From positions 1 through 64,000 of the forward strand of contig NZ_SWMS01000011.1 of the NCBI RefSeq assembly GCF_005146945.1: 64,000 nt of DNA, in the 5' to 3' direction. The notes beneath the pieces are model-generated. The model worked only from the letters and a program-made list of their open reading frames with translations. It did not search any database and was not told where the DNA came from. This document shows, one piece after another, positions 26,643-34,797 of this stretch. Origin of the DNA: Prauserella endophytica (GTDB lineage: Bacteria; Actinomycetota; Actinomycetes; Mycobacteriales; Pseudonocardiaceae). Position numbers and translations under genes: made by a program. The stretch's first letter is position 1. Each line of letters opens with the position of its first letter.

Positions 26643-27749
26643 TCAGAGGACGATCCGCAGGACACCTCTCTCATCGGGGGCGGGTGCAGGCGAGAGCCCT
26701 GCCCGGAGAGCTGTCCTGCGGATTCCGTCCTCCCCTGGCAGGCACGTCGCGACGAGCTCGCGACAGCCCCACGCGGAGGCGAGCACCGCAAGCCTGCGCA
26801 GCAGGGCGGTGCCGAGCCCGTTGCGCTGCCAGGCGTCCTCGACGAGCAGCGAGATCTCCGCGGCGTCGCCGCCCTGCTCGGGAATCAGCTGGCCGAGTGC
26901 GATCACGTCCCGCCCGCATACGGCCACGACGCCGACCCCGCGCGGCGGGACCAGCAGCCGGTGCAGCCAGCGGCGCGGCACGATGCGCAGGCCCGTGTGG
27001 TAGCGGTGAAACAGGGTCCGCGCCGAGCATCGGCCGTGCAGCGCGAAAAGCGCGTCGGCGTCACCTGGCCGGGCCTCGCGCAGCACAACGGTCGCGCCGT
27101 CGGTACAGGTCTCGACCGTTGGCCCGGAGACGTTGGCGCGCATGGCCGCCAGCAGTCCGAGCAGCGCGTCGGCCCTCGCCAGCTCCTGCTGCAGGAACGG
27201 CGCCCACAACCTGCGGGCCACGAGCGCGTCGGCCTCCCCCGCGAGGAAGACGGCGCGGTGCCCGCCCTCGGTTCGGCCGGGATTGGCCTCGACGGACGGC
27301 ACCACAGTGACCAGATCCGCCGCGAGGACCTCGCGCACCGCGTCGGCGAGGCTCGCCGGATCGGCGACGACGCGGCTCGCCGCGACCAGGCCGGCCGCCG
27401 ACGAGTCGACCAGCTCACGCACGTCGGCGTCGGTGATGCCGAGGCATTCGCAATCCTCGTCCTCGATGGCCTGGACCAGGTGCGCGCGCGTCAGGCCCAC
27501 GGCCGGCCGGACGACGATCTCGTCGAGCACCCCATCCGGCACCGCCAGCACGGCGAGACCCAGGATGTTGCACTCCAGGTCCGCGAGCCGGACCGCGACC
27601 CGGGCCAGCGTGCCGGGCCGGTCGTCCATGCGGACGCGCAACCTCCACGTGACCGAGGTCCGGTCGGCCTCCCGCACCTGGTCGAGCCAGGCACGGGGGA
27701 TCTCGGAACGCGCGGTGGTCCGGGCACGGCGAATGTCCATGACATCCAC
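26643..27749 (-). CDS. ACT-domain/GNAT acetyltransferase fusion
   Basis: A 368-aa protein with two recognisable ends. Residues about 35-110 form an ACT-like regulatory domain (RMDDRPGTLARVAVRLADLECNI), a fold that usually binds amino acids. Residues about 215-368 form a GNAT acyltransferase with the acetyl-CoA loop EDAWQRNGLGTALL. The middle part (110-215) is helical and unassigned. Such fusions suggest an acetyltransferase controlled by an amino acid, as with actinobacterial ligand-gated protein acetyltransferases, but the ligand and target are unknown. The GTG at 27749 and an ATG at 27740 are both possible starts. Confidence 0.75.
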   Translation of the reverse strand: MDVMDIRRARTTARSEIPRAWLDQVREADRTSVTWRLRVRMDDRPGTLARVAVRLADLECNILGLAVLAVPDGVLDEIVVRPAVGLTRAHLVQAIEDEDCECLGITDADVRELVDSSAAGLVAASRVVADPASLADAVREVLAADLVTVVPSVEANPGRTEGGHRAVFLAGEADALVARRLWAPFLQQELARADALLGLLAAMRANVSGPTVETCTDGATVVLREARPGDADALFALHGRCSARTLFHRYHTGLRIVPRRWLHRLLVPPRGVGVVAVCGRDVIALGQLIPEQGGDAAEISLLVEDAWQRNGLGTALLRRLAVLASAWGCRELVATCLPGEDGIRRTALRAGLSPAPAPDERGVLRIVL

Positions 27750-27856
27750 GATCCCCGGCCGTTGTTGCTGGTCGGCGGCAGAGGTGTTTCGCGCGTGTCA
27801 GCGTCGCCTCGGGTGCGCAACGCAACGGAAACACGCTCCGTGATCACGCCCCGAGG

Positions 27857-28540
27857 TCAGCCGCGAGTGACGACCGCGATCTCGTTGCCCTCCGGATCGG
27901 TGAGCCGCGCGCCCGGCAGCTCCCCGGCCGGCGCATCGCCCTCGACGGCCACGGCGAGGCGCCACCTTGTCCCCGTGCGCTCGGCGTCCGCGTTGCGCAA
28001 CAGTTCCAGCCACGGTCCCCGGCATCCGGGCTCCCGCAGGCTCGTGAACTGGGGATGGCGCCGCACCACGTCCCAGCCGCTGACCGAGGACCAGAACCCA
28101 CCGAGCGCGGCAGGTTCGCGTACGTCCACGACGACGGCCGCCAGCGCTCCCGTGTCGGCGTACTCCTCACGCGGTTCGAGCACGCAGAACTCGTTGCCCT
28201 CCGGGTCGGCGAGCACCACCCATGGCACAGCGCCCTGCCCGACGTCGGCTGTGGTGGCGCCGCGGGCGACGGCATCGTCCACGATGGACCGTTGCCGCTC
28301 CCTACCGGCGCTGGCCAGATCCAGGTGCACGCGGTTCTTCGCCGTCTTGGGTCCCGGTGCGGGCACGAAGACCAGCGACAGCTGACAGCCGTCCGGCTCC
28401 GGTGCCCGCACCGCGACCGCACCCTCAACGTCCGCCCCGTCCTCAGGCACCACCTCCCAACCCAGGAGCCCGGACCAGAACCCGGCGAGCAGCGACGGCT
28501 GTCGCGCGTCCACCACGAGATGCGCCAGACGAGTTGCCAT
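27857..28540 (-). CDS. Two-domain VOC (glyoxalase-like) protein
   Basis: A 227-aa protein made of two vicinal-oxygen-chelate modules (about 5-122 and 130-226), each ending in an ADPEGNEF or TDPEGNEI motif. These proteins bind metal or small molecules and serve as lyases, dioxygenases or drug-binding resistance proteins; no specific substrate can be assigned. The ATG is preceded by TAGATT and six bases with no ribosome site, so it is probably leaderless. Confidence 0.8.
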   Translation of the reverse strand: MATRLAHLVVDARQPSLLAGFWSGLLGWEVVPEDGADVEGAVAVRAPEPDGCQLSLVFVPAPGPKTAKNRVHLDLASAGRERQRSIVDDAVARGATTADVGQGAVPWVVLADPEGNEFCVLEPREEYADTGALAAVVVDVREPAALGGFWSSVSGWDVVRRHPQFTSLREPGCRGPWLELLRNADAERTGTRWRLAVAVEGDAPAGELPGARLTDPEGNEIAVVTRG

Positions 28541-28594
28541 CTGGGCAATCTAGCGACCGACCTCGACAACGGATGTTGCTTCCCCACAAACCCG

Positions 28595-29362
28595 TCATCT
28601 CGTGGCCAGCCTCATCAGCGCCCACAACTGCCCTGCCGCGTCGTCGTCACCGTCCACGTGCACCGCTCCCAGCCGCTGCCTGCCCCACAGCCACAGGTAG
28701 ACCGTGACCGGGGACTCGGAGACGACCGCGTCGGCCCGCAGTGCCTCGGCATCGGAGCAGCGCCACGCGACCGTTTCCGTGGGCCCTGCCCTGGCGATCC
28801 AGCTGTGCCCGCCGGTGCGCACCCCCACCGAGCTCTGGCGGGTGCCGCTGAGCCCCAGCATCCCGAGCCGGTGGCTGAACCACACCGCGAGCGCCTCGTC
28901 GATGCCGTCGAGCGCGATGTCGTCGGCGATCTCACCGAGGTCGAACCGCGCCGCGTCCTCCACGTCGACCCGGTGGATCGTGGACTCGTGCGCCATGCGG
29001 CGGCACCAGAACCCGTAGGTGGGATCCGCGGGCCACCAGGTGGCGGCGCGCTCACCGGGGTCGTGCCAGCGCAGCACCTCGTCCAGGTCCACGAACCCCT
29101 GCCGCAGGTAGCTCTCGACGGTCTGGCCCGGCGCGGGGTCCCGCTGCCACTCCCCTGGCCGGCCTCCCTCGACCAGCCAGGCCAGCGCGACGCGGTAGAC
29201 ACTGCCCACGTGGCGGACCACCTCTCCGACCGTCCAACCCGGACTCATCGGCACCGCCACGTCGTGCGGCACCGCGCGCGCCGCCTCGATCAGCAGATCG
29301 ACCTCGTACCCCATCGCGTCCAGCAGCCTGCCGTGGTCGATCAGCGCCTGTCCCGGCATCAT
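28595..29362 (-). CDS. Maleylpyruvate isomerase/DinB-like family protein
   Basis: A 255-aa protein of the mycothiol-dependent maleylpyruvate isomerase-like group (four-helix DinB-like N-terminal domain). Family features are MSPGWTVGEVVRHVGSVYR near residue 39, WCRRMAHESTIHRVDVE near 119 with histidines positioned as metal ligands, and a C-terminal SCP2-like part. Substrate is unknown. Two adjacent ATGs (29362, 29359) follow CGGAG; the second forms ATGA with the stop of the upstream HEPN gene, so both genes are likely one SOS-controlled operon. Confidence 0.8.
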   Translation of the reverse strand: MMPGQALIDHGRLLDAMGYEVDLLIEAARAVPHDVAVPMSPGWTVGEVVRHVGSVYRVALAWLVEGGRPGEWQRDPAPGQTVESYLRQGFVDLDEVLRWHDPGERAATWWPADPTYGFWCRRMAHESTIHRVDVEDAARFDLGEIADDIALDGIDEALAVWFSHRLGMLGLSGTRQSSVGVRTGGHSWIARAGPTETVAWRCSDAEALRADAVVSESPVTVYLWLWGRQRLGAVHVDGDDDAAGQLWALMRLATR

Positions 29363-29874
29363 CCGCTCCGGCGCCGGTGCGCGTGCGGGCGCGCGCCGCA
29401 GTGGGCGGCCCGCTCCACGGGGTGACCGTGCACCACGCGGCCAGCGATCGACACGAACTGGCCCGCCCGCGCGGACAACTCGTCCGCGGATTCGGCGGTG
29501 ATGCGCCGCGTGACGCCCGCCTGCGCCGCCGCCTGCCTCGCGGAGTGCGCCGCGAAGAACCCGGCCCACTGCCGCAGTTCCGGCACGGCGCCCTCCAGCA
29601 GCGTCCACACACTCTCCGGCTTCGCGCGGCCCCGGTGCGGACGCCCGCGCGCGGCGAGGATCGCGGCCGCGGCCCGCAGCGCCGACAGGTAGGCGGCGAT
29701 GAACCGCTTGACCGGATCCGATTCCCGCGTCGCCTCCGCCAGCCCGTGTTTCGCCTGCGTGAGCAGCGACACGGCGGCGGGCACCGCCGGCGGCCGCACC
29801 TCGAACGGCAGCGCGGGCTGGGTGGAGCCCTTGCGCGACCCCGGGCCACCGCGCGACGCGAACGCGACGGACAT
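29359..29874 (-). CDS. SAV_6107-like HEPN domain protein
   Basis: A 171-aa helical protein resembling the SAV_6107 group of HEPN proteins: SLLTQAKHGLAEA, SDPVKRFIAAYLSALRAAAAILAARG and ELRQWAGFFAAHSARQ. HEPN proteins are often RNases or nucleotide-related toxins, but a clear RX4-6H motif is not evident here. The ATG at 29874 has a strong AGGGAGG. The gene's leader begins about 120 bp downstream of a perfect LexA palindrome, implying induction by DNA damage. It ends overlapping the MDMPI-like gene, with which it is probably co-transcribed. Confidence 0.7.
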   Translation of the reverse strand: MSVAFASRGGPGSRKGSTQPALPFEVRPPAVPAAVSLLTQAKHGLAEATRESDPVKRFIAAYLSALRAAAAILAARGRPHRGRAKPESVWTLLEGAVPELRQWAGFFAAHSARQAAAQAGVTRRITAESADELSARAGQFVSIAGRVVHGHPVERAAHCGARPHAHRRRSG

Positions 29875-29992
29875 GGCCCACCTCCCTCTCTCGAACCGGA
29901 GATGGAGCGCGGACGGCGGACAATGGTCCCGGCGCGCAGATGCTTCCCCCATCCACGCGCCGGGGACCGACCGGAGAGCGCTCCACCGGGTG

Positions 29993-30008
29993 TCGAACGT
30001 ATGTTCGA
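29993..30008 (-). promoter_or_regulatory. LexA SOS box upstream of the HEPN gene
   Basis: TCGAACGTATGTTCGA is a perfect 16-bp palindrome with the same CGAAC-N4-GTTCG core as the recA site. It lies 119 bp before the HEPN ATG and 106 bp before the divergent ybaK-like start, so it could in principle affect both. Confidence 0.8.
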
Positions 30009-30113
30009 ACACCTCCAGACTAGCTCGCGGGTGGCGGGTGCTCAAGCCCAGGTGGGGTGGTCAACGGGCGATCTGCGTCGCATCCGACGGCTGTCCCGTG
30101 ATCTCATACGTGT

Positions 30114-30641
30114 ATGAGCACCCTCGACCACCCCTCGGTCGCCAAGGTGGCGGCAGCCCTCACCGAGGCCGGTCAGGACGCCGCCGCCGACGGCATCCGG
30201 ATCCTGCCCGCCGACGCGCGCACGGCGGCACTGGCGGCCGAGGCTCTGGGCGTCGAGGTGGGCGCGATCGCCAACAGCCTCGTGTTCCGCGCCTCGTTCG
30301 ACGGCGAGCCCGACGCCCCGCTGCTCGCGCTGACCTCCGGCGCGCACCGCGCCGACCCGCGCACGCTCGCCGCACTGACCGGCGCCACCGAGGTCGGCAA
30401 GGCCGACCCCGCGTTCGTCAAGGAGCACACCGGGCAGACCATCGGCGGTGTCGCGCCGGTCGGGCATCCGAGCAGGCTGATCACGCTGGTCGACACCGCG
30501 CTGCGGGCCTACGACGTGGTGTGGGCGGCGGCCGGGCACCCCAAGTCGGTGTACCCCACGACCTTCGACGGCCTGCTCGCCGTCACCGGCGGCCGCGCGG
30601 CCGACGTCGCGGCGCCACCCCCGGAGGACGTGCCGGCATGA
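30114..30641 (+). CDS. YbaK/ProX-type aminoacyl-tRNA editing protein
   Basis: A 175-aa single-domain protein of the YbaK/ProRS-INS family, which hydrolyses wrongly charged tRNAs such as Cys-tRNA(Pro) or Ala-tRNA(Pro). Typical segments are AIANSLVFRA, KADPAFVKEHTGQTIGGVAPVGHP (in two pieces) and a conserved lysine in that block. The exact editing specificity is not readable. The start ATG follows TCATAC-GT-GTATGA, a small dyad. The stop overlaps the next gene as ATGA. Confidence 0.87.
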   Translation: MSTLDHPSVAKVAAALTEAGQDAAADGIRILPADARTAALAAEALGVEVGAIANSLVFRASFDGEPDAPLLALTSGAHRADPRTLAALTGATEVGKADPAFVKEHTGQTIGGVAPVGHPSRLITLVDTALRAYDVVWAAAGHPKSVYPTTFDGLLAVTGGRAADVAAPPPEDVPA

Positions 30642-31204
30642 CCGCGATGTCCTCCGGCTACGCCAAGCTCGCCCACCTCTCCGGCGACGAGTTCCGCGCC
30701 CGGCTGCCCGAGGCGCTCTCGCTCTACGTCGCCGCCATGAACTACCCGGAAGGCACCGCCGAGCAACGCGCGCCGATGTGGCTAACCCACGCGCTGCGGG
30801 ACGGCTGGCGCTGCGTCGCCGCGCTCGACACCGACGACCGCCTCGTCGGGCTCGCCTACGGCTACCGCGGCACGCCGGGCCAGTGGTGGCACGAGCAAGT
30901 GCGAAGGGGCCTGGCGGGCCGCGAGGGCGACCAGGCCGCCGACGCGTGGCTCGGTGACTACTTCGAGCTGACCGAGATCCACGTCCGGCCGAGCAGCCAG
31001 GGCCGGGGCACCGGCGAGAATCTGCTGCGCACGCTCGTCGACGGCGTGCGGCACCGGCACGTGCTGCTCTCCACACCCGAGGGCACGAGCCGGGCATGGA
31101 AGCTGTACCGCAGGCTCGGCTTCACCGACGTGCTGCGTGACTACCACTTCGCGGGCGACCCGCGCCCGTTCGCGATACTGGGACGCACGCTGCCCCTTGA
31201 GTAG
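30638..31204 (+). CDS. GNAT-family N-acetyltransferase
   Basis: A 188-aa acetyltransferase with the acetyl-CoA-binding loop VRPSSQGRGTGENLL (near residues 113-127), followed by helix alpha-4 and the terminal RRLGFTDVLRDYHF segment. The acceptor is unknown. It overlaps the ybaK-like stop by four bases and is therefore coupled to it, although no biochemical link is evident. Confidence 0.85.
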   Translation: MTAMSSGYAKLAHLSGDEFRARLPEALSLYVAAMNYPEGTAEQRAPMWLTHALRDGWRCVAALDTDDRLVGLAYGYRGTPGQWWHEQVRRGLAGREGDQAADAWLGDYFELTEIHVRPSSQGRGTGENLLRTLVDGVRHRHVLLSTPEGTSRAWKLYRRLGFTDVLRDYHFAGDPRPFAILGRTLPLE

Positions 31205-31282
31205 CCTGTGCGTTTCCCCAGATCGTCGTGGTCTTCCGCGTTCTCCGGAACGCGGGACCACCCGCGGCGCGTTGGGCGGAGC

Positions 31283-31903
31283 ATGAGCCTTACCGCACCC
31301 GACCGTTTCCCCATGCACGTCGAGCCCCACGCACTGGTGGTGGTGGCCGGCCTGCCGGGTGCGGGCAAGAGCACACTGCTGCGCGACATCGAGAGCGTCC
31401 CGCCCGTCACCGTGCTGGACACCGATCAGCTGCGCTCCCTGCTCCGCCGCGTTCTGCCGGCCGGGACGCCCTACTCCTGGTACCGGCCGCTCGTCCACGT
31501 CCTGCACGTGCTCCGGCTCGTCGCCGTGGCCGCCCGCGCGCGGAACACGATCGTCGTGCACGACCCCGCGACGGGCGCGCTCGCGAGGTCCGCCTTCGTC
31601 GCGCTGGGCGTGCTGACAGGGCGGCCGAGGCACCTGCTGTGGATCGACTGCACCGTCGAGGAGGCGCTGAAGGGACAGCACCGGCGGGGCCGCGTGCTGC
31701 TCGGCTGGTCGTTCTCCCGGCACGCGCGGCACGCACCGCGCACGCGCGACCGGCTGATGGCGGGCATGGTGCCCGCCGGGTGGCGCAGCGCGACGGTGAC
31801 CGACCGCTCCGTCACCCGGCGGGGCCTGCTCGTGCTCACGGAGCCGGGGGACGCCCCCCAGGGGAGGCGCCACCCGGCCGGTCAGCGCTCGGGCCGCCAG
31901 TAG
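31283..31903 (+). CDS. AAA_33/zeta-like P-loop ATPase or kinase
   Basis: A 206-aa P-loop protein with Walker A GLPGAGKST (near residues 24-32), a following VLDTDQLRS where the Asp suits a kinase or zeta-type fold, a Walker-B-like LLWIDCT and an Arg-rich lid (QHRRGRVL, RHARHAPRTR). It may phosphorylate a small molecule. The ATG at 31283 follows GGGCGGA at short spacing; a GTG at 31208 is an alternative. Its end overlaps the convergent EamA gene by 22 bases. Confidence 0.65.
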   Translation: MSLTAPDRFPMHVEPHALVVVAGLPGAGKSTLLRDIESVPPVTVLDTDQLRSLLRRVLPAGTPYSWYRPLVHVLHVLRLVAVAARARNTIVVHDPATGALARSAFVALGVLTGRPRHLLWIDCTVEEALKGQHRRGRVLLGWSFSRHARHAPRTRDRLMAGMVPAGWRSATVTDRSVTRRGLLVLTEPGDAPQGRRHPAGQRSGRQ

Positions 31904-32784
31904 CTCACCCCGATGGCGGCGACCAGCAGCGCGGCGCCGCACCAGCCGGCAAGGCCGAGGCGGTCGTCGAGCAGCACCGCGGCCAGCACGGCCGCCGTCA
32001 GCGGTTCGAGCAGCGCCGACAGCGCGGCGAGCACCGGATGGGAGTGCTCGAGCCCACGGAAGTACGCGGCGTATGCCAGCGCCGTCGGCACGGCCCCCAG
32101 ATACACCGCGAGTGCGAGCACGTCCGCGCTCAACGGGACAGCCGCGCCGAACCACAGCGCGCCCGGCAGCAGCGCCACGCCACCGAGCAGGCAGCCGAAC
32201 GCGGTGGTGCGCAAGGGATCGAGGCCCTCGACGGGATTGCGGGTGACGAGCGTCAGCGTTGCGAACCCTGCTCCCGACACGAGCGCGAAGGCGAGGCCGG
32301 CGATCGTCTCCCAGCCCTCGCCCGCGCCGTCGGGCGACCACCTGAGCAGCACGAGACCGAGCAGCGCGCCCGCGATGGAAAGGACGGTCGGCAGCCGCGG
32401 CGCCCGCCGCCGGGCGACCGCCGTCGCGAGCGCCACGAACACCGGGACGCTGCCGATGGTGGTCATCGTGGCGATGCTCACGGACGTGAGCGACACGGCG
32501 GCGAAGTAGCACGCCTGGAACAGGCCGAGCAGGACACCGGCGAGCAGCAGCCGCACCGCGGCGGCTCGCGTGCGCGGCAGCGCGCGCAGCCTGCCGGTGG
32601 CCCAGAGGAACAGCACCGCGAAGGCGCCGCCGAGCAGCAGCCGGTACGCGGCGACGGCCAGCGGGTGCAACCCCGCTCGCTCGGACAGGAGGGAACCGGC
32701 GAGGCCGCCGGTTCCCCACAGCACCCCGGCGACGACCAGGCTCACCGAGCCGGCGCGGGCGCGCACGGCAACGGAAACGGACAT
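31882..32784 (-). CDS. EamA/DMT-family exporter
   Basis: A 300-aa permease of the drug/metabolite transporter superfamily with ten predicted membrane spans in two EamA repeats (about 12-145 and 155-292). Signature pieces are GVLWGTGGLAG at the first span and ALLEPLTAAVLAAVLL near the ninth. These carriers export amino acids, metabolites or toxins. The ATG has GGAG seven bases upstream. The gene is preceded by a leader peptide and a terminator hairpin, so its expression is probably controlled by attenuation. Confidence 0.87.
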   Translation of the reverse strand: MSVSVAVRARAGSVSLVVAGVLWGTGGLAGSLLSERAGLHPLAVAAYRLLLGGAFAVLFLWATGRLRALPRTRAAAVRLLLAGVLLGLFQACYFAAVSLTSVSIATMTTIGSVPVFVALATAVARRRAPRLPTVLSIAGALLGLVLLRWSPDGAGEGWETIAGLAFALVSGAGFATLTLVTRNPVEGLDPLRTTAFGCLLGGVALLPGALWFGAAVPLSADVLALAVYLGAVPTALAYAAYFRGLEHSHPVLAALSALLEPLTAAVLAAVLLDDRLGLAGWCGAALLVAAIGVSYWRPER

Positions 32785-32867
32785 GAGAACGCTCCAACGT
32801 CGAAGTGAAAGGGAGGGCCGACGACGCGGGGCGTGCTCCGGAGCCGGAACGGCTACCGGATGGATGC

Positions 32868-32903
32868 AGAAAGAAACCGTGCGGCGACGAGAAGGCCGCA
32901 CGG
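32868..32903 (-). terminator. Attenuator terminator in the leader of the EamA gene
   Basis: On the minus strand CCGTGCGGC (32903-32895) pairs perfectly with GCCGCACGG (32885-32877) around a 9-base loop, followed by TTTCTTTCT. A competing hairpin, GGCGTAGGC with GCCACGCC, lies just upstream and shares its last bases with the terminator's 5' arm. It ends about 84 nt before the EamA start. Confidence 0.7.
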
Positions 32904-32927
32904 CGTGGCTTCGTGCCTACGCCCCGC

Positions 32928-32972
32928 TCAGGAGCGCGGAGGCGGGGTGCTGCGGAAGACCCGGTGAATCAT
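32928..32972 (-). CDS. 14-aa leader peptide MIHRVFRSTPPPRS
   Basis: The only frame between the TATGAT -10 box and the attenuator encodes a 14-residue peptide with three prolines and three arginines. Its ATG lies six bases after the -10, so translation would begin at the transcript's first base. The stop overlaps a small stem that precedes the competing hairpin. Stalling at the Pro run or near the stop would favour the alternative hairpin and read-through into the exporter gene. Whether it senses an amino acid or a translation inhibitor is unknown. Confidence 0.55.
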   Translation of the reverse strand: MIHRVFRSTPPPRS

Positions 32973-32978
32973 GGCCCG

Positions 32979-32984
32979 ATCATA
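32979..32984 (-). promoter_or_regulatory. -10 box (TATGAT) of the leader/EamA transcript
   Basis: TATGAT on the minus strand is close to the sigma-70 consensus, six bases before the leader-peptide ATG. A CCTTGG-like -35 lies 16 bases upstream, inside the adjacent repeat. Confidence 0.6.
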
Positions 32985-33000
32985 CAGTCGCCGACTGCAC

Positions 33001-33101
33001 CCAAGGCCACCTTTGTTGCGTTGAATCGACGCAGTGGCGCGTCAGCGTCTCCGTTTGGGCGGTGGAGGGCAGACGGGCGGGCGCAACCAAGGTGGCCTTG
33101 G
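33001..33101. repeat. GAAGGCCACCTT-family element, copy 3 (split arms)
   Basis: A 20-base arm at 33001-33020 containing AAGGCCACCTT pairs with 33082-33101 with one mismatch, enclosing about 60 bases. The left arm continues into GCGTTGAATCGACGC, related to the centre of other copies. It lies after the DUF885 stop and upstream of the leader/EamA promoter. This is the most diverged copy; the 10-bp core is intact. Confidence 0.65.
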
Positions 33102-33111
33102 GGGGACGGTG

Positions 33112-34788
33112 TCAGAGCAGGGCGAGCTGTTCGCGGAGGGTGTCGAGGCCCATGCCGCCCATGCGCAGTGCCCGCATGTGGAAGTCCCGCAGGTCGAAGG
33201 CGGAGCCCTGCCGCCCGCGCACCTCGTCGCGGGCGTCCAGCCACAGCTTCTCGCCGAGCTTGTACGACGGCGCCTGGCCCGGCCAGCCGAGATAGCGGTC
33301 GATCTCGTCCCGCACGTGGTCGGCGTCGGTGATGGTCCTGGTGAGCATGAACTCCAGACCCAGTTCCGGCGTCCAGCGCTCGCCCTCGTGGAAGCCGGTG
33401 CCCGCCGGGATCTCCAGCTCCAGGTGCATGCCGATGTCCACCACCACGCGCGCGGCGCGGAAGAGGTGCGCGTCGAGCATGCCGAGCAGGTTGCCGTCGT
33501 CCTCCAGGTAGCCGAGGTCGCGCATGAGCCGTTCCGCGTACAGCGCCCAGCCCTCGGCGTGGCCCGAGGTGAATGCCAGCATCCGCTGGAACCGGTTCAG
33601 CGAGGCGGCCTGGTGAACGGCGGTCGCGATCTGCAGGTGGTGCCCCGGCACGCCCTCGTGGTAGACGGTGGTGACCTCGCGCCAGGTGGAGAAGTCCTCG
33701 CGGTCCTGCGGCACCGACCACCACATGGTGCCCGGCCGGGAGAAGTCCTCGTTGGGACCGCTGTAGTAGGCGCCGACGCCCCCGCCGGGCGGCGCGATGC
33801 GGCAGTCGAGCGCCATGAGCTCGTCGGGGATGTCGAAGTGCTTGCCTCGCAACGAGTTCAGTGCCTCGTCGGAGAGCCCCTGCATCCACTCCTGGAAGCC
33901 GCGCTGCCCGCGCACGCGGTAACGTTCGTCCTCGTCGAGCGCCCGCGCGGCCCCGGCCAGCGACGCGCCCGGCGCGATCCGCGCGGCCACCTCCTTGGCC
34001 TCCCGCTCGACGCGGGCGAACTCCTCCCACCCCCAGTCGTAGGCGGCGCGCAGGTCCAGGTTCGCGCCGACGAAGTAGCGCGACCACAGGCGGTAGACGT
34101 CCTCACCGACGGCGTCCTTCGTGGGCGCCTCAGGGGCGAGCTCGGCCCGCAGGAACCCGGCGAGCTCGGCGTAGGCCTCCTGCGCGGCGTGCGCGGCCCG
34201 GCCGAGTTCCGCGCGCAGCGAATCCGGCACGCCCCCGGCGCTTTCGGCGAGGGGCACGAAGAAGCCCGAGCCCCCGCTCAGGCCCGCCCACACCTCGGCC
34301 TGCTCGGCGACCTTGGCGATCTGCCGCAGCGCGGGCGCGTTGCCCGCCTCGGCCGCGGCGAGCAGCGAGGCCCGGACACCGTCGAGCGCTGCGGGAACCT
34401 TGCCCATCCTCGCGGCGATGTTCTCCCAGTGCCCGGTGGTCTCGCTCGGCATGAGGTCGAAGACCTGCCGCACGTTCTGCACGGGGCTCTCGATGACGTT
34501 CAGCGACGCCACGTCCAGGCCGGCCTCGTGGACCTCCACATCAAGGCCGATCCGTTCGAGGAACACGGCTTTCGCCACGCGCTCGCCGTCGTCGGCGGGG
34601 GTCGCCGCCTCGAGCTCGCGCAGCGCCCGCTTCGCGAGCGAGGCGCGGGCGGCATGCCCCTCCGGGGAGTAGTCGGTGAGCTGGTCGTCGTAGCTCGCCA
34701 CGCCGAACATCGTCGCCGCGACGGGGTCGGCCGCGGCGATGTCGTCGACGAACTGGTCGCAGATCTCGTGCACACGCATGGGCGGCAC
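33112..34788 (-). CDS. DUF885 metallopeptidase-like protein
   Basis: A 558-aa protein of the DUF885 family, which has a thermolysin/M32-like helical fold. The metal motif is HEGVPGHH (near residue 376), with a later EGWALYAE supplying a further Glu. The N-terminus has no signal peptide, so it appears cytoplasmic. The GTG at 34788 has GAGGCGG at seven-base spacing; an ATG three codons later is an alternative. It starts nine bases after the metF stop, so the two are probably one operon. The substrate is not established. Confidence 0.85.
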   Translation of the reverse strand: MPPMRVHEICDQFVDDIAAADPVAATMFGVASYDDQLTDYSPEGHAARASLAKRALRELEAATPADDGERVAKAVFLERIGLDVEVHEAGLDVASLNVIESPVQNVRQVFDLMPSETTGHWENIAARMGKVPAALDGVRASLLAAAEAGNAPALRQIAKVAEQAEVWAGLSGGSGFFVPLAESAGGVPDSLRAELGRAAHAAQEAYAELAGFLRAELAPEAPTKDAVGEDVYRLWSRYFVGANLDLRAAYDWGWEEFARVEREAKEVAARIAPGASLAGAARALDEDERYRVRGQRGFQEWMQGLSDEALNSLRGKHFDIPDELMALDCRIAPPGGGVGAYYSGPNEDFSRPGTMWWSVPQDREDFSTWREVTTVYHEGVPGHHLQIATAVHQAASLNRFQRMLAFTSGHAEGWALYAERLMRDLGYLEDDGNLLGMLDAHLFRAARVVVDIGMHLELEIPAGTGFHEGERWTPELGLEFMLTRTITDADHVRDEIDRYLGWPGQAPSYKLGEKLWLDARDEVRGRQGSAFDLRDFHMRALRMGGMGLDTLREQLALL

Positions 34789-34797
34789 GCTACCGCC

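Noticed and set aside
25716-27830. Shared 15-mer CGCAACGCAACGGAA at 25716 and 27816
   Set aside because: A repeated 15-mer is expected about once or twice by chance in 64 kb; both are intergenic but no dyad or consistent gene context was seen.
30107-30120. TCATAC-GT-GTATGA dyad at the ybaK-like start as an operator
   Set aside because: It is short, includes the start codon itself, and no corresponding regulator or second copy was found.
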